A DNA stretch of 64,000 nucleotides from contig NZ_ACCD01000003.1 in the NCBI RefSeq assembly GCF_000173775.1, positions 1-64,000 on the forward strand, written 5' to 3'. The position numbers and the translations under genes are program-made. The notes beneath the pieces were generated by a model. The model saw only the letters and a list, made by a program, of their open reading frames with translations. It was not told the DNA's origin and ran no database searches. Of the stretch, positions 53,945-64,000 are shown one piece after another; within the stretch, counting starts at the first letter, position 1, and every line of letters begins with the position of its first letter. This DNA is from Yersinia rohdei ATCC 43380 (lineage in GTDB: Bacteria; Pseudomonadota; Gammaproteobacteria; Enterobacterales; Enterobacteriaceae).

Positions 53945-53981
53945 CAGGGCGACATCATGTCGCCCTGTTGCGTTTATTTAT
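53945..53981. terminator. bidirectional terminator between fklB and ytfE
   Basis: CAGGGCGA and TCGCCCTG form a perfect stem over CATCATG and are followed by TTGCGTTTATTT on the plus strand. The two genes are convergent. Confidence 0.75.
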
Positions 53982-54004
53982 AATGGTAATTATTGACGGT
54001 GGAG

Positions 54005-54670
54005 TTATTCACCATTTAAGGCGCGGGGAAACAGCAAATTGTTTTCCAGATGAATATGTTCCATCAGGTCAGTAATGAATTCATTGATACCGGTGTAAAG
54101 CGCTTGCCAGGTATTGCAGGCCCCAGCAGGTGGAGTGACATTTTGTGTGAGTTGTTTTACCACTTCTAATTGTTGCCCAACCGCGTCGTGCTCTGCTTCC
54201 ATCACAAATATTGGCCCACCGGCCTGAGACCCCATACCACGGCTGATCATGGGGAACAAAATCTGTTCCTCTTTATGCATATGCTGAGTCAGCTCTTCTA
54301 AAATCGCGGTAAGTTCGGCGGCAAGTCCACGGGGGCATGCCGGTTTTTCGCCATGCACGCGCTCAACTTTTTCAGCCATTAAAATCAATTCTGGTAACTG
54401 CTCGCGATGGCGGTTGTGGTAGCGACTAATAATAAAATCAATAAGATGGGTTAAGGATTGTTGCTGCCAATCTTCTGATGACTGCGGATCGGCTTGCAAG
54501 GCATTCAGCTGTGCTTCCAGCTCGTCAATATCCAGGTTGAGCTTAGTCGCCGCCCGTAACAGTGTTTGTTTGCCACCACAGCAAAAATCCAGTTGATGCT
54601 GACGGAACAGTTTTGTGGCGCGTGGAATAGCAATGGCCAGAGCACCCAGAGATTGATTGCGGTAATCCAT
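54005..54670 (-). CDS. ytfE: iron-sulfur cluster repair di-iron protein YtfE (RIC)
   Basis: YtfE repairs iron-sulfur clusters damaged by nitric oxide or peroxide. It has 221 residues with an N-terminal ScdA-like segment containing the CC pair (C30, C31). A hemerythrin-like four-helix bundle follows, with iron ligands near H85, H130, H161 and H205 ([27 protein letters not shown]). A near-perfect NsrR-type palindrome lies just upstream, and nsrR itself is at 42.1 kb. Confidence 0.97.
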   Translation of the reverse strand: MDYRNQSLGALAIAIPRATKLFRQHQLDFCCGGKQTLLRAATKLNLDIDELEAQLNALQADPQSSEDWQQQSLTHLIDFIISRYHNRHREQLPELILMAEKVERVHGEKPACPRGLAAELTAILEELTQHMHKEEQILFPMISRGMGSQAGGPIFVMEAEHDAVGQQLEVVKQLTQNVTPPAGACNTWQALYTGINEFITDLMEHIHLENNLLFPRALNGE

Positions 54671-54696
54671 GTTGATACCTCATTGAGAAAGTAAAT

Positions 54697-54731
54697 ATCT
54701 ATAACATGCATAATAAATACATGTTATAGAT
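54697..54731. promoter_or_regulatory. NsrR-type operator upstream of ytfE
   Basis: ATCTATAACATG (54697-54708) is the exact inverted repeat of CATGTTATAGAT (54720-54731), separated by 11 bp. The inner AACATGCAT...ATACATGTT fits the 11-1-11 NsrR consensus (AANATGCATTT repeated as an inverted pair). It ends 27 bp before the ytfE start codon, suitable for repression. Confidence 0.75.
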
Positions 54732-54808
54732 TGTGATATAGCTCTAAAGAGGTATAAAGAGATAATCGCCGTGCTAAGGGGGTTGAAAATGTTAGCTGGA
54801 GGAGAAAG

Positions 54809-54876
54809 GTGCCGAATGGGACGTAGCCGCGTAAGTGGCCGGAGCGGCAGTCGCCCCGGCTGATTAGGAACTGACA
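54809..54876 (+). repeat. copy B of a dispersed ~70-bp repeat (not ERIC)
   Basis: This reads GTGCCGAATGGGACGTAGCC, then GCGTAAGTGGCCGGAGCGGC, and CGGCTGATTAGGAACTGAC. It aligns end to end with the minus strand of 12133-12210. In this copy GCCGGAGCG and CGCCCCGGC make a 9-bp stem (one mismatch) with a 5-nt loop. It lies between cpdB and ytfE, downstream of cpdB. It may terminate or stabilise the cpdB mRNA. Confidence 0.6.
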
Positions 54877-54927
54877 ATGTTGGTTTGTCATCAACCTCAG
54901 CGCTCCGTAAAGCGCTGTTGTCATCAA

Positions 54928-56901
54928 TTATTTCTTCTGTAAATCCAAGCGATAAACTGCAAAGCCAATCTCGTCAGTGCCTTGTGCTGTCATCGGATAC
55001 TGAGCTTTTTGTTTAATAAATTCAGTGGCTTTTGCACTTGGCGAGGTTTCAAAGCGGATATCCAGGGGGTGCTGGCTCTCCAGTGTTGCCAGACGCCAGT
55101 TGTTATCGGCTTGCGGGGTAACTTGCCCGTGTTTTTTGGTTTCAGCACTGATATAAGCAGACAGCACGGCCCGGTTTTCATCCGGCGAGGCGAAAGCAAT
55201 ATGGCTGTCACCGGTGCCCGCAAACTTGCCGCTGTAGGCCCGGTAATTATTGGTGGCAATCAGGAAAGTGGCCTTAGGATCAATAGGTTTTCCGTTGAAA
55301 GTCAGATTTTTAATCCGCTCGGCTTTATCGTTAATCAGCGCACATTCACCATCATAGCGAGCCGGCTGGCTAACATCGATTTCATAGTTAACACCATCAA
55401 TAACATCAAAATTATAGGTGCGGAATCCCTCCCAATTAATGAGTGATTGCGGCTTATCACTGTTCACATCAATTTGATTAAATTGCCCTGCCGAGCATTC
55501 CAACCACTGCTTAACCTCCGCACCACTGGCTTTCACCACGACCAAGGTATTGGGGTAAAGGTATAAATCTGCCGCATTCCGGAAGGTCAATTCGCCTTTT
55601 TCCACTTCCACAAAACTGGCTGGGTCATTTTTACGTCCGCCAGCTTTAAAAGGCGCGGCGGCAGACAGCACGGGTAAATCAGCCAAATCTGGATCGCCCT
55701 GAATAAAGTGTTCGGTATAGGCGCGTTGGGCATTATTCACGATTTGTACCGTGGGGTCGTCTTGGATCAGTGCCAGATAGCTGTACATGTTATCGGATGC
55801 TTTGCCGATCGGCTGGCTAACAAAATCACGAGTGCCTTGGTGGTCTGCGGCTAACACTTTCACTAAATTAGCATTTTCAGCGGCCAGGGATTTTTGTGTG
55901 GTTTTATCAAAGATAGGGCGGGCTTCAGCCTTAGCTTGTGTGACTTGCCAGGAACCCTGGTCATTATTCAGGACAAAATCAACCACCCCCAGGTGGTCAC
56001 CCCATTGGCCTGGCATTACTGCGGGAATACCATTTAATGTGCCCTGTGCGATATCCGCCCCTTTGATGGCTGCAAAATCTTTGCTGGGGAAAACCGCATG
56101 GGCGTGGCCGAACATGATGGCATCAATACCCGGCACTTGGCTGAGGTAATATACCGAGTTTTCCGCCATCGTTTTATAAGGGTCACTAGAGAGGCCGGAG
56201 TGGGGGATAGCGACCACGATATCCGCCCCTTGTTTGCGCATTTCCGGAACCCATTTTTTGGCGGTTTCGGTGATGTCGTCAACTTTGACTTTGCCGCTCA
56301 GATTAGCTTTATCCCAAATCATTACCTGTGGTGGCACAAAACCTATGTAGCCGATGCGCAAATTATGGCTTTTCCCTTCGCGATCTTTCACCGGAGTATC
56401 GACAATTAAATAAGGTTGAAACAGCGGCTTACCGGTTTTGATATCAATAACATTAGCATTTACATAGGGGAATTTTGCTCCAGCCAATGATTTTTTGAGG
56501 TAATCCAGACCATAATTAAATTCATGGTTGCCAATGTTACCCACGGCATAGTCCAGTGTGTTCATCGCCTTATAGACTGGGTGAATTTCTCCGGCTTTAA
56601 GTCCCTTGGCTGCCATATAGTCGCCAAGTGGGCTGCCCTGAATCAGGTCGCCATTATCCACCAGAACACTGTTAGTCGCCTGTTGGCGGGCCGCTTCAAT
56701 CAGGCTGGCGGTGCGCACCAGACCAAATTTCTCAGTGGGTTTATCTTTGTAGTAATCGAAATCCATCATATTGCTGTGCAAATCGGTGGTTTCCAGTACT
56801 CGCAAATCAACAGTAGCGGCATGTGCGGCGGTAACCGACATCGACGTCGCGACCGCAATCAGGCTGGCTAACAGGGATAACCTCAGTTGGCGCTTAGACA
56901 T
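54928..56901 (-). CDS. cpdB: periplasmic 2',3'-cyclic-nucleotide 2'-phosphodiesterase / 3'-nucleotidase
   Basis: CpdB hydrolyses 2',3'-cyclic nucleotides and 3'-nucleotides in the periplasm to scavenge nucleosides and phosphate. From the ATG at 56901 (GGAG 6 nt upstream) it has 657 residues. A signal peptide ends near AAHA, then comes a metallophosphatase domain with [28 protein letters not shown] and FGHAHAVFP. The C-terminal 5'-nucleotidase domain contains [20 protein letters not shown]. An alternative in-frame ATG is at 56913. It is divergent from cysQ. Confidence 0.97.
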   Translation of the reverse strand: MSKRQLRLSLLASLIAVATSMSVTAAHAATVDLRVLETTDLHSNMMDFDYYKDKPTEKFGLVRTASLIEAARQQATNSVLVDNGDLIQGSPLGDYMAAKGLKAGEIHPVYKAMNTLDYAVGNIGNHEFNYGLDYLKKSLAGAKFPYVNANVIDIKTGKPLFQPYLIVDTPVKDREGKSHNLRIGYIGFVPPQVMIWDKANLSGKVKVDDITETAKKWVPEMRKQGADIVVAIPHSGLSSDPYKTMAENSVYYLSQVPGIDAIMFGHAHAVFPSKDFAAIKGADIAQGTLNGIPAVMPGQWGDHLGVVDFVLNNDQGSWQVTQAKAEARPIFDKTTQKSLAAENANLVKVLAADHQGTRDFVSQPIGKASDNMYSYLALIQDDPTVQIVNNAQRAYTEHFIQGDPDLADLPVLSAAAPFKAGGRKNDPASFVEVEKGELTFRNAADLYLYPNTLVVVKASGAEVKQWLECSAGQFNQIDVNSDKPQSLINWEGFRTYNFDVIDGVNYEIDVSQPARYDGECALINDKAERIKNLTFNGKPIDPKATFLIATNNYRAYSGKFAGTGDSHIAFASPDENRAVLSAYISAETKKHGQVTPQADNNWRLATLESQHPLDIRFETSPSAKATEFIKQKAQYPMTAQGTDEIGFAVYRLDLQKK

Positions 56902-57294
56902 GGCTTTCTCCATCGTGGCTTTTCCATTAAAAAAAAACTATTCGACATGTATCGCAAAAGAATGTGTAAATTCAATAGATTGTCATAATAAAGTGTGAAG
57001 TTTGGCAGAAAACAGCTTTAGATAACACGGAGATGCTCACAGTTGCAGCAGGTTAATCCTACTGATTTGATTGAGAGTTACACACAAATGTGACTCCGGG
57101 GCAGGTAAATTATTAGCCTACCGAAATGACGATAGCAGGGTGATGATTAATTTTTATTTTAGCTTTGCGTTCTAAAATGAATATAAAGTGGGCAAGAAGT
57201 TTCAAAAACTATTATCAATTTACAGGAATACGAGTAATTAGATGTATTCTGGCTATCAATAGTCGACATGACTCATAATACCAAGGGGTGGATG
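56902..57294. other. divergent cpdB / cysQ regulatory region
   Basis: About 390 bp without a gene. GAGTTACACACAAATGTGACTC (GAGTTACA at the left and TGTGACTC at the right) is an imperfect palindrome near 57074-57095. It does not fit CRP, whose half sites point the other way. I do not recognise the binding protein. The promoters of both genes must be here. Confidence 0.4.
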
Positions 57295-58035
57295 ATGTTA
57301 GAGCAAATTTGCCAGTTAGCCCGCGAGGCAGGCGTGGCGATTATGGCGGTCTATCAAGGGGATAAACCTCTGGATGTGGCCCATAAAAAGGATGATTCGC
57401 CAGTCACTGCGGCAGATCTTGCGGCACACCAGATTATCAAAGCGGGGTTGGCAACATTAACCCCGGATATTCCACTGTTATCTGAAGAAGACCCACCCAC
57501 TTGGGCGGTGCGGCAGCACTGGCAGCGCTATTGGTTGGTTGACCCACTGGATGGCACGAAAGAATTTTTGAACCGTAATGGCGAGTTTACAGTGAATATT
57601 GCCCTGATTGACCAAGGGGTACCGGTGTTAGGCGTGGTTTATGCCCCGGTAACTGAGGTGATGTACAGTGCTGAAAACGGCCAGGCATGGAAGGAAGAAT
57701 GCGGCAGGCGCAAGCAAATTCAGGTGCGCGATGCATTGCCGCCACTGGTGGTGGTGAGCCGCTCTCACACCGATGCAGAGCTGGAAGATTATTTATCACA
57801 ACTGGGTGAACATCAAACCGTCGCGGTGGGGTCATCACTTAAATTTTGCTTAGTGGCGGAGGGCAGTGCGCAGTTATATCCGCGTTTCGGGCCAACCAAT
57901 GTGTGGGATACCGCTGCGGGGCATGCTGTGGCCATTGCTGCCGGGGCGCAGGTTCATGATTGGCAAGGTAAACCGCTGTGCTATACCCCACGTGAATCTT
58001 TCCTAAACCCCGGTTTTAGAGTGTCGCTGTTTTAA
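57295..58035 (+). CDS. cysQ: 3'(2'),5'-bisphosphate nucleotidase CysQ
   Basis: CysQ removes the 3'-phosphate from PAP and PAPS, preventing PAP accumulation during sulfate assimilation. The 246 residues belong to the lithium-sensitive inositol monophosphatase fold, with the metal motifs [16 protein letters not shown] and WDTAAGHAV. The ATG at 57295 is placed 6 nt after AAGGGG and gives exactly the E. coli length. The end overlaps the convergent ytfJ by 4 bp. Confidence 0.97.
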   Translation: MLEQICQLAREAGVAIMAVYQGDKPLDVAHKKDDSPVTAADLAAHQIIKAGLATLTPDIPLLSEEDPPTWAVRQHWQRYWLVDPLDGTKEFLNRNGEFTVNIALIDQGVPVLGVVYAPVTEVMYSAENGQAWKEECGRRKQIQVRDALPPLVVVSRSHTDAELEDYLSQLGEHQTVAVGSSLKFCLVAEGSAQLYPRFGPTNVWDTAAGHAVAIAAGAQVHDWQGKPLCYTPRESFLNPGFRVSLF

Positions 58036-58595
58036 GGTTGCAACAATTGGTGCAGTTGGGCGATGACCTGCTGCACCTCTTCAGGGGTCAGCGCCCCATC
58101 TTTGACAAATTTCACATTGCCTTGCTTATCCAGCACCACAATCGCCGAACCCTTCTCCGCTAATCCCCAAGCCTTCTGGACACTGCCATTACTGTCGACC
58201 ACAAATTGTGACCAAGGGAATTCGCGCTTGTTACTTTCAATGCTATTACGGACAAAAACGGCGGTGCCGATAATCGCGTCATCGGTATTGACGATTGTCG
58301 TCGTTTGGTAATCTTCGTGTGGCAGATTGGCGTGCTTGATGGCCTCCACCAGTGGTGCATTCAGCTCTTTTGCCGAGCTGCGACCGGCAATATGCTGGAC
58401 GACTCGCACTTTGCCGGGCAATTGCGAGCTATTCCAGTTTTTATAGCTAAACTGATCAGTAGCCTTATCGTAATTTAACTCGCCTTTATCGCTGACACCC
58501 ACGGGCGGCACCCGCTGTTCAATTTGGAGGCTATGAGCGCTGGCAATGAAGGGGGTGAACAGCAGTGATAGTATTAGCAGGCTATTTTTTATCAT
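58032..58595 (-). CDS. ytfJ: YtfJ family periplasmic protein
   Basis: A 187-residue secreted protein of the YtfJ family with a thioredoxin-like fold but no CxxC pair; the function is unknown. A signal peptide, [20 protein letters not shown], is followed by [19 protein letters not shown], where thioredoxins would have the active site, and by [23 protein letters not shown] precedes the ATG. It is convergent with cysQ. Confidence 0.92.
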   Translation of the reverse strand: MIKNSLLILSLLFTPFIASAHSLQIEQRVPPVGVSDKGELNYDKATDQFSYKNWNSSQLPGKVRVVQHIAGRSSAKELNAPLVEAIKHANLPHEDYQTTTIVNTDDAIIGTAVFVRNSIESNKREFPWSQFVVDSNGSVQKAWGLAEKGSAIVVLDKQGNVKFVKDGALTPEEVQQVIAQLHQLLQP

Positions 58596-58937
58596 GGGAT
58601 GTCCTTGTGGATCTTATGAGTAATGTCGGGCACTTATTCCTGCAACCCTTCCAGTCTGCAGCTAAGTTTTCCAATAATAGGTGCTGATCAGAGGTCTGTC
58701 CTGTTTGTCTCTAAATAATTATTTCTGCCATTTACTAGAAGGTTATTCTGATCTAACCTCACATTTCCTGATTGTGACTCTGTAATATTATGTAAATGCA
58801 GCATCAATGACTAGTTTTAGCGGAACTTAAGCCCATACTCTAGGTCTACTACTCTGCAATTAACTTACGCTACCTGTGATCTTGGTCGCGAAGGCGGCAG
58901 AGGGGGCGTACTGGTGTCATGGGAGGAAAGTAAAACA
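58596..58937. other. divergent ytfJ / ytfK intergenic region
   Basis: About 340 bp, no gene seen. CTGTAATATTATGTAAAT (58780-58797) resembles two Pho-box repeats but with a 10-bp instead of 11-bp period. E. coli ytfK is reported to be in the Pho regulon, so this is a tentative PhoB site upstream of ytfK. Confidence 0.35.
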
Positions 58938-59141
58938 ATGAGGATCTTCCAGCGTTACAACCCGGCAAAAATCGCGATGTATGTCAAAACGTTATTTCGT
59001 GGTCGGTTGTATATCAAAGATATGGGGGCTTTTGAGTTTGATAAAGGCAAGATTTTAATCCCGAAAGTTAGGGATAAACGCCATTTTGAGGTGATGTCAG
59101 AAATTAACCGGCAGGTGATGCGTTTGCAAACAGAGAGCTAA
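58938..59141 (+). CDS. ytfK: stringent-response modulator YtfK
   Basis: A 67-residue DUF1107 protein. In E. coli, YtfK binds SpoT and promotes (p)ppGpp accumulation during phosphate or fatty-acid starvation. The whole sequence is conserved, with [29 protein letters not shown] and [13 protein letters not shown]. The ATG at 58938 gives the family start. GGAGG lies 11 nt upstream, a rather long spacing. An open frame continues upstream to 58914. Confidence 0.94.
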   Translation: MRIFQRYNPAKIAMYVKTLFRGRLYIKDMGAFEFDKGKILIPKVRDKRHFEVMSEINRQVMRLQTES

Positions 59142-59196
59142 CATCCCTTGGATTTGATGTTATAGCTCGGGTGGTATTATCACCAGACTGATTTAA

Positions 59197-59223
59197 TTAC
59201 GGCCCCTTTATAGGGGCCGTTAA
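59197..59223. terminator. bidirectional terminator between ytfK and ytfL
   Basis: ACGGCCCC and GGGGCCGT pair over a 6-nt loop, with AT-rich flanks on both sides, between convergent genes. Confidence 0.82.
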
Positions 59224-59263
59224 TGTTTAAAACGTTAATTAATTCAAATGGTGCTGATGCGGA

Positions 59264-60595
59264 CTATGCATCACTGCTTTCATGCGGCGCTTTTGGCAGT
59301 ATTGGGGCCGGTTGGTCACTAAGCCGGGTAACCAGTAATTGATCGATTTTGTAGCTATCGATATCAACCACTTCAAACTTGTAACCGGCATATTTGACGA
59401 AATCGGTGCGTTTAGGAATTTTACGCAGCATATACATCATAAAACCGCCGATGGTTTCATAATTGCCCGACTGAGGGAATTCGTCGATATGCAACACGCG
59501 CATGACGTCCTCAATTGGTGTACCGCCCTCAATCAACCATGAGTTTTCATCACGGGCAACAATTTGTTCTTCTTGGCCCTGGCCGACTAAATCACCCATC
59601 AATGTGGTCATCACGTCATTTAAGGTAATTATCCCAACCACCAAAGCATATTCATTGAGGATAACTGCAAAGTCTTCACCGGCGGTTTTAAAGCTTTCCA
59701 GCGCCTCTGAGAGTGTCAGTGTGTCCGGCACAATCAGCGCCGAGCGAATCTGTACGCCACTGCTCAGCACCAAGCTCTGGTTACCCAACACCCGGTTCAG
59801 CAGGTCTTTGGAGTCAACATAGCCCACGACTTGATCAATATGTCCATCGCAGACCAAAAATTTGGAATGCGGATGAGTCGAAATCTTTTCTTTTATGCTG
59901 TCTTCACTTTCTCGCAGATCAAAGAAAATCACACTTTCGCGCGATGTCATCGAAGAAGGAACAGTACGAGATTCCAATTCAAAAACGTTTTCAATCAGTT
60001 CATGTTCTTGCTTACGTAGCACCCCAGCCAGAGCACCGGCTTCCACCACCGCGTAGATATCATCCGATGTTATATCGTCATTCCGAACCATTGGTAACTT
60101 AAATAGCCGGAAGATGAGATTAGCCATCCCATTGAAGAACCAAACTAATGGGCGACAAATCATCAGACAGAAGCGCATCGGATTAACAATTCGCAGGGCA
60201 ACAGCTTCAGGTGAAATCATTCCGATGCGTTTCGGGGTTAAATCTGCAAACAGAATAAATAAGCTGGTTACCAGCACAAATGAGCAAATAAAGCTGATTT
60301 GATCAGCCATCTCCGGTGACATAAAACGTTCAAATATCACTCTGAAAGAAGGAGAGAACGCGGCGTCGCCGACAATCCCGCCGAGGATGGCGACGGCATT
60401 TAAGCCAATCTGAACCACGGTGAAGAAAATCCCCGGGGTCTCTTGTAATTTAAGTACCCGTAAGGCGTTGATGTCGCCGTCGTCGGCCAAAAGTTTTAAC
60501 TTAATTTTGCGCGATGCTGCCAGTGAAATCTCGGATAACGAGAAAAAGGCACTCACGGCAATTAAAAAAAGAATCAGTAAAATACTGTTTAACAT
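59264..60595 (-). CDS. ytfL: CNNM/CorC-type membrane protein YtfL (PaeA)
   Basis: An inner-membrane protein of 443 residues. An N-terminal CNNM (DUF21) domain has four hydrophobic segments in about the first 190 residues. Two CBS domains (SRESVIFFDLRES and DTLTLSEALESFK regions) and a C-terminal CorC/HlyC domain follow. E. coli YtfL has been described as PaeA, which protects stationary cells from putrescine and cadaverine, probably by export. Related families transport Mg or Co, so substrate assignment rests on homology. Confidence 0.93.
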   Translation of the reverse strand: MLNSILLILFLIAVSAFFSLSEISLAASRKIKLKLLADDGDINALRVLKLQETPGIFFTVVQIGLNAVAILGGIVGDAAFSPSFRVIFERFMSPEMADQISFICSFVLVTSLFILFADLTPKRIGMISPEAVALRIVNPMRFCLMICRPLVWFFNGMANLIFRLFKLPMVRNDDITSDDIYAVVEAGALAGVLRKQEHELIENVFELESRTVPSSMTSRESVIFFDLRESEDSIKEKISTHPHSKFLVCDGHIDQVVGYVDSKDLLNRVLGNQSLVLSSGVQIRSALIVPDTLTLSEALESFKTAGEDFAVILNEYALVVGIITLNDVMTTLMGDLVGQGQEEQIVARDENSWLIEGGTPIEDVMRVLHIDEFPQSGNYETIGGFMMYMLRKIPKRTDFVKYAGYKFEVVDIDSYKIDQLLVTRLSDQPAPILPKAPHESSDA

Positions 60596-60750
60596 AATCT
60601 ATCCGTGTCGTACCGACCATAGTGTCGGCGATCATAAGGAAGGGCCATTCTATTAGTTCACATTGATTATTAAGAGACGGCAGAAAACCGTCATCGGGCT
60701 GAATGAACAGCCCGGCTAGTATAGCAGCAGCGATAAGAGTGCCGCTAGCC

Positions 60751-61392
60751 TTACAGGTTTGGCGGCATACAAACGCCAATGCCACCTAAACCGCAATAAC
60801 CGTGCGGATTTTTATATAAATATTGCTGGTGGTCATCTTCGGCGTAGTAAAACGGCAGCGCGGTTGCCAGTTCACTGGTAATCACCCGGCGGTCACCGGC
60901 TTTATCCATTGCTTGCTGGAACAGGTTTTTGCTCTCTGTTGCTTGTACTTCCTGCTCGGGTGTTAGCAGGTAAATGGCTGAACGGTATTGTGTTCCGACA
61001 TCACCGCCCTGACGCATTCCCTGTGCCGGATCGTGATTTTCCCAGAAAATCTGTAATAGTTGCTTATAACTAATGATGGCAGGGTCGAAAACCACACGAA
61101 CCACTTCCGTATGCGCAGTGCGACCGCTACAGACTTCGTGATAGGTAGGATTTGGCGTATAACCGCCACTGTAGCCTGCTGCGGTGCTGTAGACCCCCGC
61201 TTGTTGCCAAAACAGGCGCTCGACCCCCCAGAAGCAGCCCATGGCGAAGAGGGCAATTTCCATGCCTTCAGGAACATGTGTCATGGAATGCCCATTAACC
61301 ACATGGAGAGTAGCGACCGGCATCGGTGTTAGTCGCCCCGGTAGAGCATTTGCCGCATCAATGACGGCGGTTTTATCAAAATTTTGCACCAC
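60751..61392 (-). CDS. msrA: peptide methionine sulfoxide reductase MsrA
   Basis: MsrA reduces the S-epimer of methionine sulfoxide in proteins and free methionine. The 213-residue protein has the catalytic motif MGCFWGVE (C53) and [24 protein letters not shown] split over the substrate pocket. The C-terminal part contains resolving cysteines ([15 protein letters not shown]). Length and sequence match E. coli MsrA. It is divergent from tamA. Confidence 0.97.
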   Translation of the reverse strand: MVQNFDKTAVIDAANALPGRLTPMPVATLHVVNGHSMTHVPEGMEIALFAMGCFWGVERLFWQQAGVYSTAAGYSGGYTPNPTYHEVCSGRTAHTEVVRVVFDPAIISYKQLLQIFWENHDPAQGMRQGGDVGTQYRSAIYLLTPEQEVQATESKNLFQQAMDKAGDRRVITSELATALPFYYAEDDHQQYLYKNPHGYCGLGGIGVCMPPNL

Positions 61393-61611
61393 GATAGACT
61401 CCGATGTTGACAGTGAACCCTAAGTTTACAGTAAATTACTAACAAGATGTTTACAGTGAATAGCGTTAGACAGTTGTATCTGATGGCGAGTTTGCACACA
61501 ATAAGAACTATTCCGCGTTAATATCGCGGCTTAAGGGAGAGTTTTAGGGGGAGCTGGCTTAAATTGGCCTTTGAATGCGGGATGATAGTGTGAATATCAC
61601 CACTTTCCCTT
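61393..61611. other. msrA - tamA intergenic region, left part
   Basis: About 220 bp before the ERIC element with no gene visible. It should contain the msrA promoter. The right part of this gap is occupied by the ERIC and the tamA leader. Confidence 0.5.
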
Positions 61612-61736
61612 GGTTATTTGTTATTGCAGCAGTGTTGGCGGCACTTATTCACCCCGAATCATTGAACGGGTGTTAGCCCAGCGGAGTTTATCCGTTCGTT
61701 TGCTGCCTGGCTGCGACACCAATGACTTTGGGTATA
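61612..61736. repeat. ERIC element upstream of tamA
   Basis: About 125 bp with TTATTGCAGCAGTGTTGGCGG on the left, the core TTCACCCCGAATCATTGAACGG, and CGACACCAATGACTTTGGGTATA on the right. It ends 56 bp before the tamA start. The centre is more diverged than in other copies. Confidence 0.8.
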
Positions 61737-61792
61737 TTTTTCAACTGCCCGTAGAACGTTTTACAGGAAAGTAAAATTAATTAGGAGTACGC

Positions 61793-63529
61793 GTGCCACG
61801 ATACCCTATTCTTTGTTTTTTGTGTGTATTGCTCGCCACACCTATCGCCTATGCTGCCAATGTACGGTTGCAAGTCGAAGGTCTTAGCGGGGATTTAGAG
61901 AGAAACGTCAGGGCGCGTTTATCAACAATTGATACTGATGAAGTCAGTGCTGATGGGCGTTTCCGGTCAAGGGTGGATGAAGCTATCCGTCAGGGGCTGC
62001 GTGCCTTGGGCTATTATGACCCGACCATCACCTTTGAATTGCAACCGCGCCCGGCACCTGCCCGCTCAATTTTAATCGCCAAGGTGGTGCCAGGCGAACC
62101 CGTCTTGATTGCGGGGGTGGATATTGTGCTGCAAGGCGGGGCAAAAACTGATCCCGATTATCTGGCATTGGTTCGTCGGGATACCCCAAAAATCGGCTCC
62201 ATCCTTAATCATGGCGCTTTTGATGATTTTAAAAGCTCGCTGACCGGGCTGGCATTACGCCGTGGTTATTTTGATGCCAATATGATCAAAAGCCAGTTAG
62301 GTGTTGCCGCTGAATTGCGCCAGGCTTTCTGGGATATTGATTTTGACAGCGGGGAACGCTACCGCTTCGGTAAAGTTATCTTTCAGGGGGCACAAATCCG
62401 TGAGGATTTCCTGCAAAATTTGGTGCCATTCCACGAAGGGCAGCTGTACTCCGCAGATGATTTAGCCGAACTGAACCGGCGTTTGTCAGCCACTAACTGG
62501 TTTAACTCGGTGGTGGTTTCGCCGGATTTCCACGATGCCAAAAAGACCAAAATCTTACCACTGGATGCGGTCGTGACCCCTCGAACAGAAAATACGGTTG
62601 AGCTGGGGGGCGGCTACGCCACGGATGTCGGCCCGCGCCTGACGGCCAGTTGGCGTAAGCCCAGGATTAACTCTTACGGGCACAGCCTGACCACCAGCAC
62701 CACATTGTCGGCCCCCGAGCAGACCCTGGATTTCAGCTATCGCATTCCCCTATTAAAGAATCCGCTTGAGCAGTATTACTTGTTGCAAGGCGGGTTTAGA
62801 CGCACCGATTTAAATGACACTAAATCAGACACCACGACACTCAATGTTGCTCGATTCTGGGATCTTTCCAGTGGCTGGCAGCGGGCGATAAACCTGCGCT
62901 GGAGTCTGGATCACTTTACTCAGGGTAGCGTAACTGACACCACCATGTTGCTGTATCCGGGGGTGAGTATTAACCGCACCCGTCAGCGCGGTGGGGCCAT
63001 GCCGGTCTGGGGGGATAGCCAACGTTATTCTATTGATGTGTCGGATACTACCTGGGGTTCGGATGTGGATTTTGGTATCTTCCAGGCGCAAAACGTGTGG
63101 ATTCGTACCCTGGCTGAGAAAAACCGCTTTGTCGTGCGCGGCAATTTGGGCTGGATTGAAACCAATGATTTTGACCGTGTTCCGCCGTCACTGCGCTTCT
63201 TTGCGGGCGGTGACCGCAGCATTCGTGGCTATAAATTCCGCGATATTTCCCCGCGCGACAGTGAAGGCAAGTTAACCGGGGCCTCTAAATTGGCCACCGG
63301 TTCTCTCGAATATCAATATAACGTTACTGGCCGATGGTGGGGGGCGGTATTCATCGATACTGGTGAAGCTGTAAATGATATTCGTAAGAGTAATTTTAAA
63401 ACCGGTGCTGGATTTGGTGTGCGCTGGGCATCTCCGGTTGGCCCTATTAAGTTGGATATCGCGCGGCCGATTGGCGATAACGAAGAACATGGCGTGCAAT
63501 TTTACATCGGTTTGGGGCCTGAACTATGA
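61793..63529 (+). CDS. tamA: translocation and assembly module outer membrane subunit TamA
   Basis: TamA is an Omp85-family outer membrane protein that, with TamB, helps insert autotransporters and moves phospholipids to the outer membrane. The 578 residues include a signal peptide ending AYA, three POTRA domains (about 22-265) and a 16-strand barrel. The lid-lock motif [10 protein letters not shown] is near 477 and the C-terminus is typical (FYIGLGPEL). The start is GTG with TTAGGAG upstream. Its stop overlaps the tamB start in ATGA. Confidence 0.96.
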   Translation: MPRYPILCFLCVLLATPIAYAANVRLQVEGLSGDLERNVRARLSTIDTDEVSADGRFRSRVDEAIRQGLRALGYYDPTITFELQPRPAPARSILIAKVVPGEPVLIAGVDIVLQGGAKTDPDYLALVRRDTPKIGSILNHGAFDDFKSSLTGLALRRGYFDANMIKSQLGVAAELRQAFWDIDFDSGERYRFGKVIFQGAQIREDFLQNLVPFHEGQLYSADDLAELNRRLSATNWFNSVVVSPDFHDAKKTKILPLDAVVTPRTENTVELGGGYATDVGPRLTASWRKPRINSYGHSLTTSTTLSAPEQTLDFSYRIPLLKNPLEQYYLLQGGFRRTDLNDTKSDTTTLNVARFWDLSSGWQRAINLRWSLDHFTQGSVTDTTMLLYPGVSINRTRQRGGAMPVWGDSQRYSIDVSDTTWGSDVDFGIFQAQNVWIRTLAEKNRFVVRGNLGWIETNDFDRVPPSLRFFAGGDRSIRGYKFRDISPRDSEGKLTGASKLATGSLEYQYNVTGRWWGAVFIDTGEAVNDIRKSNFKTGAGFGVRWASPVGPIKLDIARPIGDNEEHGVQFYIGLGPEL

Positions 63530-64000
63530 GGTGGATAAAGAGATTATGTATCGCATTTCTGCTCATTATCCTGCTGCTGTTAGGGGCTCTGGCGGGGTTG
63601 CTTGGCACCACCAGCGGTTTGCATTTTGTTATCAACAGTGCCGCCCGTTGGGTGCCGGGGCTGGATATTGCCAGTGTCAGCGGTGGCTGGCGTAACCTCA
63701 CCTTGCAAGGTATTCAGTATCAAATGCCGGGTGTCACCGTCAAAGCCGGGCAATTTCATTTGTCATTGCAGCTCTCTTGTTTGAAACGCAGTGAATTGTG
63801 TATTAATGCGCTGACGGCCCAAGATGTGGATGTGGTGGTGGACACCAAAGCTATGGCCCCCGCAGCCCCGGCACCTGCCAACTCGGAACCTATGGGTGAG
63901 TTAAGTACCCCATACCCCATCACCCTGAGAATGTTGTCACTTAATAATGTCAAAGTGACAGTCGATGACACGGCGATTTCACTGGCTGAATTTCGCACCG
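63526..64000 (+). CDS. tamB: translocation and assembly module inner membrane component TamB (partial)
   Basis: The first 158 codons of TamB, cut by the window end. A signal-anchor (about residues 7-28) is followed by the start of an AsmA/VPS13-like beta-taco: [34 protein letters not shown] and a Pro/Ala-rich stretch. TamB is a long periplasm-spanning protein, about 1,260 residues in E. coli. The ATGA overlap with tamA shows coupled translation. Confidence 0.95.
   Translation, partial: MRWIKRLCIAFLLIILLLLGALAGLLGTTSGLHFVINSAARWVPGLDIASVSGGWRNLTLQGIQYQMPGVTVKAGQFHLSLQLSCLKRSELCINALTAQDVDVVVDTKAMAPAAPAPANSEPMGELSTPYPITLRMLSLNNVKVTVDDTAISLAEFRT

Overview
The window is a chromosomal backbone segment of an enterobacterium of the Yersinia type. 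Gene order follows the E. coli 94-96 min region almost gene for gene, from the pheU tRNA through dsbD, groESL, frdABCD, the glyVXY tRNAs, the amiB-mutL-miaA-hfq-hflXKC superoperon, purA, nsrR-rnr-rlmB, rpsF-priB-rpsR-rplI and cpdB-cysQ to tamAB. At least nine ERIC-type palindromic repeats of about 70-140 bp lie between the genes. That density, with the protein sequences, points to Yersinia; the species cannot be fixed from the sequence alone. No plasmid, prophage, CRISPR array or intact transposon is visible.

Layout. 1-430 holds what looks like a decayed integrase end beside a tRNA-Phe gene, a classic island integration site. 650-8950 carries a TetR regulator (yjdC), a glycerate kinase, dsbD-cutA, dcuA-aspA and fxsA. 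9.1-11.2 kb is groESL with a sigma-32 promoter. 11.7-15.3 kb carries the lipoprotein yjeI, the EF-P pair epmB/efp, an entericidin, a guanidine-II riboswitch with sugE, and blc. 15.4-19 kb is fumarate reductase with an FNR-type promoter; epmA (EF-P lysylation) follows. 20.4-26.7 kb holds mscM, psd, rsgA and orn. 27.1-27.9 kb has three identical tRNA-Gly genes and then a short region with three DnaA boxes and an IHF-like site, in the position of E. coli datA. 28-40.5 kb is queG, nnr, tsaE, amiB, mutL, miaA, hfq, hflX, hflK, hflC and yjeT. 40.5-49.7 kb is purA, nsrR, rnr, rlmB, aidB, bsmA, yjfP and yjfY. 50-51.6 kb is the S6/PriB/S18/L9 operon, followed by an unrecognised secreted protein. 52.2-64 kb is ytfB, fklB, ytfE, cpdB, cysQ, ytfJ, ytfK, ytfL, msrA, tamA and the start of tamB.

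How the genes work together. Anaerobic dicarboxylate use (dcuA, aspA, frdABCD) is represented by transport, aspartate-to-fumarate conversion and fumarate respiration. EF-P and two of its modifying enzymes are within 8 kb of each other. The nitric-oxide sensor NsrR and a likely target, ytfE, are both present, with a near-perfect NsrR-type operator in front of ytfE. RNA metabolism is heavily represented (hfq, miaA, orn, rnr, rlmB, queG).

The most interesting non-coding observations are the datA-like locus, the ERIC element inside the frdA leader, the guanidine riboswitch, a two-copy 70-bp dispersed repeat unrelated to ERIC, and a 14-bp perfect hairpin between hfq and hflX. The protein-level oddities are an AmiB with two extra LysM modules and the small four-cysteine secreted protein after rplI. 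No wholly new multi-gene system is evident.
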